A DNA stretch of 6,413 nucleotides from assembly GCA_021413625.1 (NCBI GenBank), contig JAIOPY010000057.1, positions 1 to 6,413 on the forward strand, in the 5' to 3' direction. The translations under genes were made by a program, and so were the position numbers. Source of the stretch: Candidatus Nomurabacteria bacterium (GTDB lineage Bacteria; Patescibacteriota; Minisyncoccia; Phycocordibacterales; UBA9973). Numbering within the stretch: position 1 is the first letter of the stretch; each line of letters begins with the position of its first letter. The notes under the pieces were generated by a model. That model was not told the DNA's origin. It searched no databases and saw only the letters and a list, made by a program, of their open reading frames with translations. Positions 5,145 through 6,413 of this stretch are shown in pieces.

Positions 5145-6413
5145 ATGCAAAGAGAATACCTAAATTTACACCGTGGCTTGGTGTTAAAATATTTTTGGGA
5201 AGTAGTTAGACAATTCAAAGTCTCTTTTTTTAGTATGGTTTTTGCCAATATAATACCTTATGTTTTGGATATTTTTATCCCTCTTCAGTATTTGCGTTTA
5301 TGGAATGTTATCTCCAATAAGGATTTTTTAGATATACACATGGCTCGTGTTTTGTTGCTGGAAGTTTTGGCGTTGCATGTTATTAGATATCTATTTAGAC
5401 GTATTGGAGATTTTTCCGATGATTATTTTACTGCGAACGTTATGAAGGGTCTTCGCAATCAGGCGTATTCGTATATGATTGGCCATCCCGTAGCTTTCTT
5501 TACTGACAACTTTAGTGGGTCACTTGTGCAGAAAATTAACAAATATGCTAACGCATTTCGCAAGTTAAAAGATAAGATTTTGTCTGACGGTTTTCCAATA
5601 GTTATCAGAAGCATAGGTACTATTATTGCAGTCTATACTCTTTTGCCCCACAAGTATTCATATTTTGTTGCAGGATTTTGTTTTGTGTTCATAGTAACTG
5701 GAATTATTTTAAGCAGATTTAAATTAAGACAAGAAATAATAGCTGCAGAGTCTGATTCTAAAACTACTGGAGCATTAGCTGATTCCATTGGTAATCACTC
5801 TTCTATTCAGCTTTTTACTGGTCATAGTTATGAAAAAGAACACGTAGGGGCTGTTATAGAAACGCAATATAAATCTACGGTGCTAAATTGGTATTTATGG
5901 GATGGAATATTTGCAATCCAGGCTATTTATACGGTAGCTATTGAAATTGGTATTTTTTGGATTGCTATTGGCGATTGGTATCTAGGTATTATTGGTTTAC
6001 CAATATTCATTCTAATTCAGAGCTATCTTAACAATCTTCTTGGTACTTTATGGAACTGGGCTGGATTAGTGCGAGCTTACTACGAAGCCTTTGCTGATGC
6101 TCAAGAAATGGCAAAAATTCTCAATAAGCCATATGAAATTGTTGATAATCCTTTAAAGATTGCGTCAAATATAAAAGGGGAAGTTGTGTTTGAGAATGTT
6201 ACATATGTTTATAAAAATAACAATACTAAAGTATTGGATAATTTTTCTTTACATATTCCTGTAGGGCAAAAAATTGCTATTGTGGGGTCTTCAGGTGCTG
6301 GTAAAACAACCCTTGTGCGTCTCTTGATGAGGTTGTTTGATGTAACTGGTGGACGTATTTTTATTGACGGTTTTGATATCAGTGAAATTTCTCAACAAAA
6401 TCTTCGCGAACAA
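5145..6413 (+). CDS. ABC exporter, fused membrane and ATPase domains (3' end outside window)
   Basis: The frame is open from ATG 5145 to the last base, giving 423 residues of an incomplete protein. Residues 1-320 form a type IV (MsbA-like) exporter membrane domain with about six hydrophobic helices, near 25-49, 66-85, 149-168, 171-190, 253-277 and 280-300. The nucleotide-binding domain starts near 344: A-loop Tyr356, Walker A GSSGAGKTT at 381-389, then the GGRIFIDGFDI strand. The Q-loop, ABC signature, Walker B and H-loop lie beyond the edge. Such proteins work as homo- or heterodimers and export lipids, peptides or drugs using ATP; the substrate cannot be told from this. Full-length relatives have about 570-620 residues, so roughly 150-190 are missing. 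It has its own extended -10 promoter and a weak AAGG ribosome site. A half-transporter partner may lie downstream, outside the window. Confidence 0.93.
   Translation, partial: MQREYLNLHRGLVLKYFWEVVRQFKVSFFSMVFANIIPYVLDIFIPLQYLRLWNVISNKDFLDIHMARVLLLEVLALHVIRYLFRRIGDFSDDYFTANVMKGLRNQAYSYMIGHPVAFFTDNFSGSLVQKINKYANAFRKLKDKILSDGFPIVIRSIGTIIAVYTLLPHKYSYFVAGFCFVFIVTGIILSRFKLRQEIIAAESDSKTTGALADSIGNHSSIQLFTGHSYEKEHVGAVIETQYKSTVLNWYLWDGIFAIQAIYTVAIEIGIFWIAIGDWYLGIIGLPIFILIQSYLNNLLGTLWNWAGLVRAYYEAFADAQEMAKILNKPYEIVDNPLKIASNIKGEVVFENVTYVYKNNNTKVLDNFSLHIPVGQKIAIVGSSGAGKTTLVRLLMRLFDVTGGRIFIDGFDISEISQQNLREQ

Noticed and set aside
1..6413. Alternative genetic code (UGA as glycine, as in Gracilibacteria/SR1)
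   Set aside because: All genes are open under the standard code with no in-frame TGA, and glycine is encoded by GGN codons throughout.

Overview
The window is AT-rich DNA coding almost entirely on the + strand, with short gaps between genes. It most likely comes from a Patescibacteria/CPR genome of the Parcubacteria (Nomurabacteria-like) kind. That placement is inference. It rests on a leucyl-tRNA synthetase carrying a Nudix-like domain inside its editing domain, a divergent MurJ, a small GIY-YIG gene between housekeeping genes, weak or absent Shine-Dalgarno sequences, and low GC. All reading frames are open under the standard genetic code.

Layout: 1-165 is the 3' end of an unidentified gene. 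166-231 is a short intergenic region with a 14-bp perfect palindrome and a plausible sigma70-type promoter whose predicted start lies almost on the next ATG. 232-3093 is leuS (953 aa). 3099-4781 is murJ (560 aa), only 5 nt downstream and probably translated by coupling to leuS. 4780-5087 is a compact unit: a GIY-YIG nuclease gene (4815-5069) enclosed by 17-nt inverted repeats (16/17 matching), the left one starting inside the murJ stop codon. 5087-5115 is an extended -10 promoter. 5145 to the window end is the 5' part of an ABC exporter gene (fused membrane and nucleotide-binding domains), cut off just after the Walker A region.

How the genes relate: leuS and murJ look like one transcription unit joining translation to cell-wall precursor export. 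The GIY-YIG unit looks like an insertion at the end of that operon. The ABC transporter has its own promoter. No gene-free stretch exceeds 300 bases, and I saw no tRNA, rRNA, CRISPR array or transposase.

The most interesting points are (1) LeuRS with a Nudix-like insert in CP1 together with a rewritten editing pocket, (2) the inverted-repeat-bounded GIY-YIG unit, which resembles a minimal mobile element, and (3) a MurJ lacking three arginines known to be essential in the E. coli flippase.
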